This document shows positions 14,301 through 24,536 of a stretch of DNA of 64,000 bases, one piece after another. The translations under genes were made by a program, and so were the position numbers. Position 1 is the first letter of the stretch. The number at the start of each line of letters is the position of its first letter. Under the pieces are notes generated by a model. It was not told the origin of the DNA and did not search any database. It saw only the letters and a list, made by a program, of their open reading frames with translations. The stretch comes from Tetranychus cinnabarinus (lineage: Eukaryota; Arthropoda; Arachnida; Trombidiformes; Tetranychidae), in NCBI GenBank assembly GCA_022266195.1, contig WHVY01000004.1:7395501-7459500 (forward strand), read 5' to 3'.

Positions 14301-17300
14301 TTATATTTAAAAGTTAATTTTTCAGGACATTCAAATGAAAACACATAAACATGTAAACACATTAAACGCGTGTGCGTGCATTGAATGAAAGCATGAAGCT
14401 CAAGTAAATTGAAGGTAAAGAGATTTTTGTTTGCAAAAAAAGTTCAACACTTGCATCAATTGTCACTGAATTCAATAAAGATTTGGATCTTTGAGAGAGA
14501 AGAAAAAACTTTCAGAAAATTAGTGAAATCAAAAGTGTTAACAGTTCTCATGGATGGAAAAGAGTGAAACATTTTAAGGTGAAACAGATCAAGTGCTAGG
14601 AGTAATGATCTGTAATGAGTGATGATGTAAATCCACAGATATTAGCACTTAAAATTAAATTGAAGGCTATTTTCGTTCATTTCATGATGTTCAGTAATGA
14701 CAGAAACTGGTCGTTTTATTTGCAAATGTTACCTACCACGCAAAAAGCATTAAAAACACGGAAGAAGCGAAAGATAAAAAACATTGACCAACATAGTACC
14801 ATTAAACTTGTGATTGTACTGAAAAAGGGTGAAACGAGTTGCGATATAAAACTGGATATTTGAATTATTAACCGGTTCTTGCTTTCCAGATGTTAATGAT
14901 TTTTACACTTTCGTTAACAAATTGATACGCTATTTATGAGCTTTAGTAAACAATGATAACAATGCTGAGCACAATATTGGAATATCAGCTTAAATTGTTT
15001 AATTGATCAAAGTTTAGGATCAGTTGAAGATTAGCAAATGAACATTTTGAGAGGAACAAGTAAAACAATGCAAAGGTTCAACTGACAGTAGCATAATTGT
15101 TTAGACGCTAGTTTTAAGTAAATTGTTTGAAATGAAACCCTGGTGAAAGCAAGCCTGATAAACTCAATGATGGTTAAATAAGCGGTTAACTGAGAGAAAG
15201 AAATTGAATGAGTGTAAAACTTTCCAAGATTAGATTGTTTTGAATAAACAATCATGAAAAGGGAACAATAATCACTTGAGACGGAAAATTGGTAAAAACT
15301 CATAAATATGTCTTTTCAGTTTCTTTGCGGTTTGTTGATGTAGATGAAGAGGAAGATGGAATGATGAGAAAAATGGAAAGGTATTTGAGAGAAGAAAATG
15401 AAATTGTTAATTGTTTTGCACCCAGAATGTTTACCGGAAAAGGTTAGAATATAAAAAAAAGAAAACATTAAGGATGAATAAAAATGATGATTGTTACCAG
15501 ACATGCATCTTTTGTTTATGGTGAGGTTAAAGGATGAAACAATGACTAATTTGATGATTAGCTTCATAGACTAGATAATAACACCGATTAATGGTGGTTG
15601 GAATTGAATATTATAAATATACTAATTGCAGCATTTAATGAAAACTAATAAAGCACGGTAAAGAGTGGAATAATGGCGACTTAATGATGAATGATTGGTT
15701 AAAGGGAAGAAAAATAAGCCTAAAGATGAGCTTTTTTGTTCATTTTTTGTTCAAATGGTTGGTTGAAATTAATATAACTGATAACGAGGATAAATTAAAT
15801 TGAAAGATACAATGAGAAAAATGATTTTCTGTTGAGCAACATGTTTTTTTTCCTGGATTTTTATAACGATATTATAGTCTTCAATCAAATAGCTGAGAAA
15901 TAATCAAAGAAATGAATGACAAAGGATTGCCAAGTTATGATATAATGTTTTTTGATGGGAAGACGATTGATGAAAATTGATAAAAAATTTGATAACAAAA
16001 GTTTCAAGTTTGTTCATCATTATCGTCATCATCATTTTGTTTAACTCATAATCAACCTGAGGGCTCGTCACCAAGGTTGAAGGATTCTTTTAGAGGATTA
16101 ATCAAAAAATCGTGAGACAATACAAAATGGGTCAGGTCAATTTAACGGTCCACACGGATACTCGATATTATTTTGACAGATTATCAGGAAAGAGAAGTTA
16201 ATGAAAAAGTGCAAGAAAAGGTAATGATAATAAATGTAATGTATATATATATAAATGTATAAATAAATAAGTATGAAATGCTCAAGTTTAAGTAGAAAAA
16301 AAGAGAGTCAAGAGGCATGAGAAAGAGTAGTTAAGAGCGATATGCTCAAGTTTTTGGGATGACATTCTCATAACACTCTCTCATCTATGTTATATTAGAT
16401 CTGAAAGAATGATGTACAAGTGAAAATGGAATGAGCATGAAGCTAATTGAGTCAGAAAAGTGATAAAAGTATTTTATAAATTAGTAACGTATAAACAATT
16501 TGATTGAGAATAAAATGTAGGGTGTTAGAAGAGGAGGAAACAGGTTAAGATAATATTTTGTTAAAAAAAGTAAGTGTTGATTGAAAGAGAAGGAGAAGAT
16601 GAATGAAGATTGCGATGATGATGATGAAAATAGACGGCATTTTTATGATTAAATTTAAGTTAACTAACCTTTGGTCCGTAAGACTGAGTTTGCCATAAGA
16701 TTGTCGGTTGCTGGTTTAACATCATCTATTACATCCACATCTTGAAGAGATGCTTGGAATTTTAACCTATTTGAAGGAACACTGACACACACAAGCATAT
16801 CATTGAGAAGGTAAAGCTTTCGGCATTTTGTTTTCAACACTAGGCCCGTGCTTGCATCAAGGTCAAGAACATAAACGGAATCCATTCGGAGAAGGTAACG
16901 ATTGGAGGAGGTTGTCGTTGAATTTGAAAGATAATCTTTGAGAAGTTGTTTAACAGCGAAATGTCTTTCCGAGTCGCGTTTTCTTTCATTTAGACGGTCA
17001 GCCAGAGATTCAAGTTGAGTCAGGGCTAATTGGAGGGACATGCGATCAGGATGATCGGCTGGTGTATGTTTAAGTAGATCATCTAGGAGAAGGATAAATT
17101 GTGGAAATCTTTGAACTGGTTTAACCATAAGACCAAAGAAGCTCAAACGATCAGGACTAGAAGTAGCTTTGCCTTGTAAAAATTGAGCAAAAGCTGATTT
17201 TGATTTTGATGCTTTGCGAGCAGTTTCCATTGCATTGGTAAAGTTATTGATAAATTCAGAATAAATATCCAAAACCATAGATTTGGAAAAGGAATTAATG

Positions 17301-18034
17301 AAAACATCACCAATTTTCTCCTTTTCATCCCATTCACGGACACATTGACTCAAAGCAATGCCAAAAATGGTATGACACTGTAAAATTTGTTCGACCCGGT
17401 AAAAAATGATATTAATCTTGTTTTGACTCAAAATAGGTGGTGTAGCTTCTTCCATGGGTTTCTTAAATTCATCTATCAAACGGTGTAGAGAATTAATATA
17501 GGAATTTTCTGAATCCACTATGGAACCAACAATGTAACGCCGTTTAATTTGCTCTTGGGTTAATCCACTAGGAGGTATATAGGGCAAACATAATGGTGGT
17601 CGCTGTCTTTTAGATAGTTTAACATCCATATAAGCACTTTCCTCCTCGTTACTAAGAGTAGGTGAATTTTTTTTACGAGTTGAAAACCAACGTGTAAACG
17701 ATGAAGATGATGAGGTACCTGAAAGTGTTTTCTTGCTTCCCTTTTTCTTCCAACTTTGAAGGCTTAACGTGTCTGCGTATTGAGCTCTCAGTGAGGAAAG
17801 AGTCATAAAATCAACCTCCTCATAAATATTCTCCTCTGCTCGGGCTCTATGAGAATCATCATACAGCATGTACAGTGGTTCTCGGTAGATCGGCTGTTGG
17901 ATAACATTTGACGTGGTCTTGGTCTTCTTCCAATTGTTATAGGAAAGTGAAGCGGAGTCTTGGAGCACAAGGTTAGACCTGACAGTGGGTTGTGAGGTTG
18001 TTGCATCGGTAATATCAATGCTGGTAGAGGCCAT
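2386..18034 (-). CDS. ARHGEF10-type Rho guanine nucleotide exchange factor (two coding exons, 12-kb intron)
   Basis: Activates Rho GTPases by GDP release. Coding exons: complement 18034-16669 and 4667-2386, total 1215 codons. The donor reads AAAG|GTTAGT and the acceptor TTTTGCAG|ATTC. The split codon G|AT keeps frame across the junction, which is why two widely spaced frames are joined. Exon 1: a disordered N-terminus with YEEVDFMTL, then a DH domain at about residues 168-352 with the signature KPVQRFPQFILLLDDLL, then the start of the PH domain (residues about 380-455). Exon 2 finishes the PH-like region (LMHDLEMMSRIKNLI, KKDWLTDVRLAKL) and continues into an atypical WD40-like propeller with SDLIWIGLKEGRVIIVD, GIGLWVSLMNSSIIKL and TRGLLWIGTSVGIIVTL. 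A Ser/Gln-rich insert follows, and the end HCIIWEYKL is typical of ARHGEF10/10L. ATG at 18034 sits in a good context (AAAATGG) with an in-frame TAA upstream. It is slightly shorter than human ARHGEF10, mainly at the N-terminus. An extra 5' exon cannot be excluded. Confidence 0.88.
2690..2850 (-). repeat. CAG/CAA tract encoding polyglutamine near the RhoGEF C-terminus
   Basis: The minus strand is a run of CAA and CAG codons giving a Gln-rich stretch (longest pure run about ten Q) broken by H, P, M and L. It lies between the propeller body and the last propeller strand. Mixed CAA/CAG use suggests an older tract rather than a fresh triplet expansion. It is probably length-variable between individuals (inference). 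Confidence 0.8.
4668..16668 (-). other. 12-kb intron of the ARHGEF10-type gene
   Basis: Bounded by donor GTTAGT (16668-16663) and acceptor TTTTGCAG ending at 4668, in minus-strand sense. Every open frame inside is short, low-complexity, and often opens with TTG rather than ATG; none carries a recognisable domain. Small simple repeats occur, such as a 17-bp AC run at 14067-14083 and a short TA run near 16243. The plus strand looks rich in A and G (many GATGAAAATG-like strings), so the sense strand is T/C-rich, as expected of transcribed intron sequence. No nested gene, tRNA or transposon body was recognised. Confidence 0.7.
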
Positions 18035-18560
18035 TTTGGTGTCTTTAGATTCCTCATCAACTAAATAATCACAAGAACATAAGAGAGTTGAATTATTAAC
18101 ACTAGGTTAATTGTCATTAATCTTTTAAATAACAGTTAAATACCCAAATAGCCACTTAGTTGTCTATTCACAAGCTCAAATCAGAAGACAAAAAATTGGC
18201 TCGCTAAAGCTGGCTAAACTACAGAAAAAAAGCGAGGCTTGGCTGGCTAACTGAATAAAGAAAGAGAGAAAAGATAAAAGAGAAAAAGCAACACAAAAAT
18301 ATTCTTAGATATAGTGGCATCTAATGGCGAAGAAAGGAATTAAATGACCAAACTGGAAGAGAGAGGCTGCAAATTTGTGATCTCTTGATTTTATTTGATT
18401 TTTTATCGATTCTATCCATTTTTAATTTAATTTTTTGTTTTTTTCTTGAAATATATAGAAGAGGAGTGCTGACACCAACCTTCCATCCAAAAGACCCGAC
18501 GAAATTAAATGGTATCAAGGATAAAAAGGATTTCAGACGATAAACTAAGGCCAAGGAGAC
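18035..18560. other. Spacer between RhoGEF start and the retrotransposon
   Basis: Holds the 5' flank of the minus-strand ARHGEF10-type gene and, further right, probably the 5' untranslated leader of the plus-strand retrotransposon. The element's 5' boundary could not be fixed: no target-site duplication was recognised. Region 18230-18450 is purine-rich on the left and T-rich on the right. A minus-strand AG that could serve as a 5'UTR acceptor lies just upstream of the RhoGEF ATG, near 18060. Confidence 0.5.
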
Positions 18561-19950
18561 ATGACTTCCAATACGATTCCGAACCTACTAACTCTGGTAA
18601 GTTTTGAAAAGATGTTTTTTCAATGAAGAAAAACTAAGTTTTTTATTTACAAAAAACTTGAACGTACTGAGGACGCATCAAGCATCCTAAAAGAACAGAT
18701 TTTATAAAACAGAAATAAATAAAACCGAATATTCCTACTAAACTGAACAATAAAACCGAAGAAAAGTTGGAACCGAACCTACTAATTAACCACGTTACTT
18801 ACAGAACAATCTAAATATAACCGATCAACTTAAATTTGCTGCGATAGTGAAATTTATCAAACACTTTGGTAACATAAATGAGCAAAATAAGCCAGTGATT
18901 GCTGCCCGCATTAGAGATGTGCCCTTCATTAATTGTCTACAGAAATTACTGAATGATGAAAAATGGTTACAAGAAAGTGACGCTGAAGACATTGGTCTGT
19001 GTTCGAGATTCCTGGATGAACTCAGAATTAGTGAAAGTGAAGACCTTACATTTGTAGAACCAAACTACAAATCCTTGGAAGGATTATCTAACAATCAAAT
19101 CAGAAGACTGACATGCCAACGTTTTGCTGAATTAGGTCAACCAGAATCATGGTTTACAGTCGAGGACATCAAGATCTGGCCTGTTATAGTTGCGAGAACA
19201 GATATCTATGACAGCTATGACCAAATAACAAAGAAACGCAAAAGAGACTCAGCAGTACCAACCAAGATGAAAGAAGCTATCGAAAACTTACTCCTAGACA
19301 TAGCTGTGGATGTAGGAAATATAATGGAAATAGAACCTGGCTTCGACAGCTTGAAAATTAAATGTGACAGCATTGCAAGTAGATCTCGCCTCTACAAATT
19401 CCTAACAACCAAACTCACAGATTGGACCTTTAAGATACCTGATCTAAGAAACCCAACGGTTAGGATATACAAAGCAAAAATCAATCCAGAGAAAAGCACT
19501 GACATGAATGACTGGCTTACCAAGCTTAAAACTCGTAACAATTGGACAGGAGAAGTGAGTGTCCTCTATTGCTATAAAAGAGATAAGTATCATGACGTAA
19601 TTCTTGAGGTAACGCCGCAAATTAGAGAACGTATTGAGCGAAAGCATGGTTTAACCAATCTCGGCTACTGTATGGCAAAAACAACTGATTTCTTCGACAT
19701 TAAACTATGCAATCGATGCTGCAACTTTGGCCATATGTCATCAAAATGCCAACTTATATCGAAATGTGGCTACTGCAGTAAAAACCACGTTGATATCTGT
19801 GCAGCCAAAAAAGATAAAAGGTTACAAAGGTGCCCAAACTGCTTCAAAAGTGGACATAGTGCCTTCGACAAAATTTGCCCCGTCTTCAGAATCAAACTTC
19901 TGCACGAAATGGAGAAAGTTAATTTCAACTATAGTATAATCATGGATTAA
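18561..19950 (+). CDS. Retrotransposon ORF1: gag-like nucleic-acid-binding protein A
   Basis: The main frame is open from 18790 to the stop at 19948-19950 but has no ATG until codon 19267. A possible solution is splicing: ATG at 18561 reads twelve codons to a donor CTG|GTAAGT (intron 18597-18804), and an acceptor TTACTTACAG| rejoins the frame in phase 0 at 18805, giving 393 residues. TACTAAT, a branch-point-like string, lies about 25 nt before that acceptor. The C-terminus carries three zinc knuckles: CNRCCNFGHMSSKC (CX2CX4HX4C), CGYCSKNHVDIC and CPNCFKSGHSAFDKIC. By family knowledge such proteins bind element RNA. The middle (LTDWTFKIPDLRNPTVRIY and a later NNW) aligns by eye with ORF2. Alternatives to splicing are non-AUG initiation or loss of the start codon in this copy. 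That it is a gag is well supported; its start is uncertain. Confidence 0.75.
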
Positions 19951-20530
19951 CTTAATCCTTCTCAAACCTGAAGATCCGACTCTAAGTCGCCAACTTATTA
20001 TCCTCAAAAGTTTTAAAACTCAACACCTCCTCGTGAAACTCAACGCTCCTCTTATTTCAAAAAATCTCGACCAATCACAAACAAAGTATCTACCCTCTAC
20101 CATAACATCTCGGGAAAACTGAACCCTTTCTGAACACTTGTGTTTACTTTAACCAAAACTATCAACATTCCGACAACTCATGATTCCTCTGACTACTTGC
20201 CAACATAAACAAACGACAAAAATAACAAGTTCTTGCTAATTGAAAGTGTTGAAACATCTGCATCTCCAATATCACAAAACTGATACTTTTTCGTGGCTAC
20301 CAACTGAACTGCAACCCTCAACCTCATCACATTACACTTCTCAAACTGATAAAAGTTACCAACCAACAAGTTCTTGCTAATTAAAAGTGTTGAAACATCT
20401 GCATCCTTAATATCGCAAAACTGATACATTCTCGAAGCTTCTAATTGAAACACAAACTCTCAATCTCATCATATCACACTTCTCAAATTATTACAAGTGA
20501 TCACTTTTTGAAATTACCAAACCAATCATT
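19951..20530 (+). other. Spacer between the two gag-like ORFs
   Basis: Contains stops in all frames. Its first bases continue the string CATGGATTAACTT that also ends ORF2, so this spacer may be what remains of a gag-pol junction after loss of a pol segment (inference). The right half is a 141-bp tandem duplication, listed separately. Confidence 0.6.
20224..20505 (+). repeat. 141-bp tandem duplication inside the LINE spacer
   Basis: Two adjacent copies (20224-20364 and 20365-20505) begin with AACAAGTTCTTGCTAATT and share AAGTGTTGAAACATCTGCAT, then a similar tail ending near ACACTTCTCAAA. They differ at a modest number of positions, mostly in the second half. The pair ends some 25 bp before the ORF2 start codon. 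It could be a leader or internal translation-start region for ORF2 (inference), or simply a slippage product. Confidence 0.85.
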
Positions 20531-21391
20531 ATGTTTCCAACTCAACAGTTAAATAGAATCTTTAGAGAGTTACAAGCTAAACGCTTAGACTGGTACTCAA
20601 TTCGAGGAATAAAGAAAAAGATTGGACTCGAAGTTCGATGCATTGATGAAAGAGGTGATTATATAAGTGATATAGACACTCTTCGCTCTGTGTTCCTCAA
20701 CGCTATTAATCACATCAGAAAATTCCTACCCAAACTCCGCTACATTCAAAGAGAAGAAGATCGTATCTTCTTCATCCTCATCAACGAAGTCGACATTGAA
20801 GCTTTTCGAGAATATCTCTCCATTCATCTTCCAACTTGGGATCTACGTCTCATACCAATATCCCAACCAGCCATAAGATTCAAAGTCACGGACAAACTAA
20901 ACCAACTCGACAAAGAGAGCATCACAAACACCCTGATAAATCAGAACGACTGGGAAAATGACTCAACTAAAGTAACTGGTATCTCTGTTAATGCTGAAGG
21001 ACACTCAACAATAATACTTTCCATCAGCAATCGAAACAGAAGTAAACTATTGGACGCTGATTTTAAAATCTCACTTTTTGAACATACAGTTCAAGCTCAC
21101 GACCATATCATCATCACCTTGTGTGAAAATTGCTGGGGAATCGACCACTTCTACAATACTTGTACGAATACAACCAAATGTAAGAACTGTTCACAACCAC
21201 ATGACTTAAACTCCTGCCCTTTTCCGACAAATATTCAAAATATCTGTGCCACCTGTACTCATCCCAACAACAATCATAAAACCGCTACTTTAAAGTGTCC
21301 ACAAATACGCAAATACATTGATAACCATGTCACAAGAATCCACCTGGAATCAGAATGGCTCGTCCTCCCCCCAACCCTCCCCATGGATTAA
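20531..21391 (+). CDS. Retrotransposon ORF2: second gag-like protein B
   Basis: 286 codons from ATG 20531 to TAA 21389-21391. Three zinc knuckles end the protein: CENCWGIDHFYNTC (CX2CX4HX4C), CKNCSQPHDLNSC (CX2CX3HX4C) and CATCTHPNNNHKTATLKC. Layout and motifs parallel ORF1: LPTWDLRLIPISQPAIRF here against LTDWTFKIPDLRNPTVRIY there, an NDW/NNW about 25 residues later, a stretch ending in TIILSISNRNRS against DVILEVTPQIRE, and knuckle spacing. Both reading frames also end in MD followed by TAA inside the shared string CATGGATTAACTT. The two are therefore read as diverged duplicates. ORF2 overlaps the ORF3 start (ATG 21327) by 65 nt in another frame, the usual gag-pol arrangement, so ORF2 is the gag positioned next to pol. 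By family knowledge it coats element RNA. Confidence 0.85.
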   Translation: MFPTQQLNRIFRELQAKRLDWYSIRGIKKKIGLEVRCIDERGDYISDIDTLRSVFLNAINHIRKFLPKLRYIQREEDRIFFILINEVDIEAFREYLSIHLPTWDLRLIPISQPAIRFKVTDKLNQLDKESITNTLINQNDWENDSTKVTGISVNAEGHSTIILSISNRNRSKLLDADFKISLFEHTVQAHDHIIITLCENCWGIDHFYNTCTNTTKCKNCSQPHDLNSCPFPTNIQNICATCTHPNNNHKTATLKCPQIRKYIDNHVTRIHLESEWLVLPPTLPMD

Positions 21392-24300
21392 CTTCTATCA
21401 TTTAAACGTAGCAAAATCAAAAGAACTTACAAAAAACTTCATTATCCAAGGCCTACGCAACCCAAACTCAATATCTTCAATAGTCGAAGCAAATCGACAA
21501 ATTTCAGCAGACTTTGTACGCTCTGATAATGTTCTAATTAGTGATCAGACTGTACTAGTGGCATCAAACGACTTACACATCCTCGCATACGACAACTCAT
21601 CACCCAACTTAATTCTTGCCCTAATCACGAAAAGAAATAAAGGAATAATAGCGTGTAGTGCGTACATTAATCCATCCAACATAAAAGAACTTCTTTTTAA
21701 AGCACTCAGTGAAATTACAAAAGTGATACATTTTCCGATAGCAATAGCCAGTGATGTAAATTGTGAATGTAAAGGCTGGTCAATCAAAGATCGACAAAGC
21801 ACTGACGCCCTTAGACTAAACGACTTCGTAAGAAACCATTCTCTAAATGTTTTCAATGATCCTCCGACAAGAGACAATTTCACCTTCAAAAACAAATCCG
21901 ACCATTGCTCATGGATAGATTTGATTTTCGGGAATTGTAATTTCCGAAACTTCAAACTATCAGATGAAGTTATCTCAGACCACAAAATGCTAAGAGTAGA
22001 AATTCAATTGTCAGATATCTTTCAAAATTACATCAGCAATACAAGAGCTAAGAAATCAGACATAAGAGTAAACCCAATTATAAACACCAGAATAGAAATG
22101 GACAATATCTTTGAGATAGATCAGACTTTTAAAAGACTAACCAATAACTGCTTCATTTTCACCAAAAGAAAACAAAGAATAGAGAGCAAACACAACCAGA
22201 AAATACTGAAACTCAGAAGAAAGATAAAAAAACTCAAAAGACAATCTATCAGTAAGAATACCCAAATAACGACAGAAATAAAAACCCTACAAAACAAGGA
22301 AAAAGAGCTTAGACGAGACATCGAGAGAAAAGCCAGAAAATTCATGCTAGCCAATTTAAATGATCAAAAAGCAATCTGGAAAGTCATTAACAAACTAACA
22401 AGAAAACGAAACACTTTAGAAACCCTCTACACAAATCAGAATAACCTAACCGAACTCTTAGAAAGCTTTACATACAACAAACCTTATTACACCTACACAA
22501 ACGTAGCCCAGCCAGAAAATTGTCTCACGTCTGAGGAAATTGAACTCATCAAGAGAATGCCCTTCAAAAAACAATCTGGCCACGCCGATAACTTTACCCT
22601 CTTTGGTTGGACCAAATACTGGGAAAACAACAAAGACCTCTTCATTCGTCTAATAGCAGAAACGTTCAAAAAAGGATACATTCCCCAATCCTTATTAGTG
22701 TACGGAGCCCACTTCATCCCAAAACCAAATGGGAACTACAGAACCATCAAAATCTCAAACTATTTTTTGAAAATCTACGATGAAATCCTGTCACAACGTC
22801 TAGTAAAGATCCTGAATGAAGTTATCATCAAACGAACGCAATTTGCGTATCAACAGAATCTGAACACAGTTGACATGCACGTCATACTCAGCGAGAACTG
22901 GACAAAGGATAAAGTTCTAATTTGCACAGATGTCTCACAAGCGTTTGACACTGTTAACACAACATACGCCTTTGATGAATTAAAACCTCATCTATCAACA
23001 TCGGACATCAACATGATGAGACAATTTGTAACAGGAAGATGGCTCAGAACCAAAGTTGGTAATGTCTACAAGTACAAACCAGACTTTTTAGGAGTCCCTC
23101 AAGGCTCGATCATTGGCCCATTACTATTTATTTGTGCACTAAACAAGGTCATTAGGATCTTGAAAACAAAAAACATAAATGTTCTAGCCTTTGCCGACGA
23201 CATCTTCATATTAACAACCCCCGACAAAAAAGATAACACGCTAGAAATCCTTGAAAGCGAACTAGCAAAAGCAAATCTGAAACTCAACATTGAAAAGACT
23301 AAAGTACTAATTTACAACGATCCGACACACAGAAAACTAGCAGGAAAATATCCACATCTCACACCAACAATAAACAATATCGATAGAATACTTGAGGAAA
23401 ACTCAAAATTCATTCAATCACACAAAGTATTAATAAGAAGACTCCCTATACCCGTTAGTAAGATCGTAATACAAGCACACACATCACCAGTACTCCACTC
23501 ACTCTCACCAAATATCCTCTACAAAAACAACCTCTATGGCGACCTCATCACAAAACTCCAAAACCGTATAAACTACTTCCTCAAAGACATCACACAAACA
23601 CCAAAACATCTCTCACCATGGACACCAATTGTTGTCATGCAACTAAAAAACCCCCTCATTGTCTGGCTTCAAAACGCTATTGAAGCTATTCTACGATCCT
23701 CCACAAACCTAAACCAATGGCATTTTCTCAACTTACTAAAACCGCTTCCACTTTTTTACTCTGCACCAAATATGAGAAGCTTTTATAACAAAAGAGTTCC
23801 CCACCCGATTTTCCCACAAGCGGGATACAAACTGAAAAACGACAAAATTCAAGTAATTACAAATAAAGGGGTTCAATTTTACTCAATTGAGAATCCTGAA
23901 AATGTCTATGCCTGTCATTTCTTAGCCATCTTCATCATGGTTAAACAAACGCAAAACTGTCCGACCACATACATCATCCCTGAATATCTTACAACGCACC
24001 CAGATTCACCATCAGCAGCATTCGTAGCCAACCTTCTAAACCAAAACGGCAAATACGTTTGGATGTCGTGCTCAAAAGTCAACAACATCTCAAGACACAA
24101 TGGCAAAGTAACTACAATAAAAAACAACATCATAACAATACCGATGTTTGAAAGAAATGTTGAAAGAAAGATTAACGACTTAATATCACAACAATATGAA
24201 ACGGATGGAACTCAACTCAGACACTTCTTTAAATACGGACTCAATGTATCAAACCATGGATACATTGGAAGCATGAACATGTACGGACTTCTCAAACTTT

Positions 24301-24536
24301 TAAAAGACCTCTGCATCTCGGCTCGTATACTGAACCAACTGAAAGGGAAAAAACGTGAAGGAATCCAACATTACCTCGAAGCATGCAAATCAACAGAGGA
24401 AATCAGAAGCAAAACCAAGAATGGATGGCTACTCTCAGGCCCTGGAGAAAGGGACAAGCAAATTGTTGAAAATATACAAAAACTGAATGAAATTATCAAA
24501 GAAAAGATAAAGAAACAAAAAGAGAACCCTCACTGA
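21327..24536 (+). CDS. Retrotransposon ORF3: endonuclease plus reverse transcriptase
   Basis: 1069 codons from ATG 21327. This start is chosen because the frame opens further upstream only with TTG. N-terminal APE-like endonuclease, about residues 20-230: INFYHLNVAKSK, a catalytic Glu in SIVEANR (E54), DVN at 143-145 in place of the usual DFN, SWID at 195-198 and SDHK at 217-220. A basic coiled region follows (about 280-345, KLRRKIKKLKRQ). Reverse transcriptase, about 455-660: FIPKPNGNYRTIKIS, motif A DVSQAFDT (Asp 535), GVPQGSIIGPLLF, and catalytic FADD (622-625), a variant of YADD. No convincing RNase H was seen in the ~400-residue C-terminal part. The protein should nick target DNA and copy element RNA by target-primed reverse transcription. 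All catalytic positions I can recognise are present and there is no frameshift, so activity is plausible. Confidence 0.93.
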   Translation: MSQESTWNQNGSSSPQPSPWINFYHLNVAKSKELTKNFIIQGLRNPNSISSIVEANRQISADFVRSDNVLISDQTVLVASNDLHILAYDNSSPNLILALITKRNKGIIACSAYINPSNIKELLFKALSEITKVIHFPIAIASDVNCECKGWSIKDRQSTDALRLNDFVRNHSLNVFNDPPTRDNFTFKNKSDHCSWIDLIFGNCNFRNFKLSDEVISDHKMLRVEIQLSDIFQNYISNTRAKKSDIRVNPIINTRIEMDNIFEIDQTFKRLTNNCFIFTKRKQRIESKHNQKILKLRRKIKKLKRQSISKNTQITTEIKTLQNKEKELRRDIERKARKFMLANLNDQKAIWKVINKLTRKRNTLETLYTNQNNLTELLESFTYNKPYYTYTNVAQPENCLTSEEIELIKRMPFKKQSGHADNFTLFGWTKYWENNKDLFIRLIAETFKKGYIPQSLLVYGAHFIPKPNGNYRTIKISNYFLKIYDEILSQRLVKILNEVIIKRTQFAYQQNLNTVDMHVILSENWTKDKVLICTDVSQAFDTVNTTYAFDELKPHLSTSDINMMRQFVTGRWLRTKVGNVYKYKPDFLGVPQGSIIGPLLFICALNKVIRILKTKNINVLAFADDIFILTTPDKKDNTLEILESELAKANLKLNIEKTKVLIYNDPTHRKLAGKYPHLTPTINNIDRILEENSKFIQSHKVLIRRLPIPVSKIVIQAHTSPVLHSLSPNILYKNNLYGDLITKLQNRINYFLKDITQTPKHLSPWTPIVVMQLKNPLIVWLQNAIEAILRSSTNLNQWHFLNLLKPLPLFYSAPNMRSFYNKRVPHPIFPQAGYKLKNDKIQVITNKGVQFYSIENPENVYACHFLAIFIMVKQTQNCPTTYIIPEYLTTHPDSPSAAFVANLLNQNGKYVWMSCSKVNNISRHNGKVTTIKNNIITIPMFERNVERKINDLISQQYETDGTQLRHFFKYGLNVSNHGYIGSMNMYGLLKLLKDLCISARILNQLKGKKREGIQHYLEACKSTEEIRSKTKNGWLLSGPGERDKQIVENIQKLNEIIKEKIKKQKENPH

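Noticed and set aside
15031..15567. Two minus-strand ORFs of 83-90 codons in sense orientation with the RhoGEF
   Set aside because: Considered as missed RhoGEF exons, but the DH-PH exon joins directly in phase to the propeller exon and neither ORF resembles ARHGEF10 sequence.
21545..21985. 146-codon minus-strand ORF inside the retrotransposon
   Set aside because: Antisense shadow of the endonuclease domain, which has clear family motifs on the plus strand.
23880..24180. Possible RNase H domain after the reverse transcriptase
   Set aside because: The spacing of hydrophobic strands is suggestive, but the expected catalytic Asp-Glu-Asp set could not be located, so it is not claimed.
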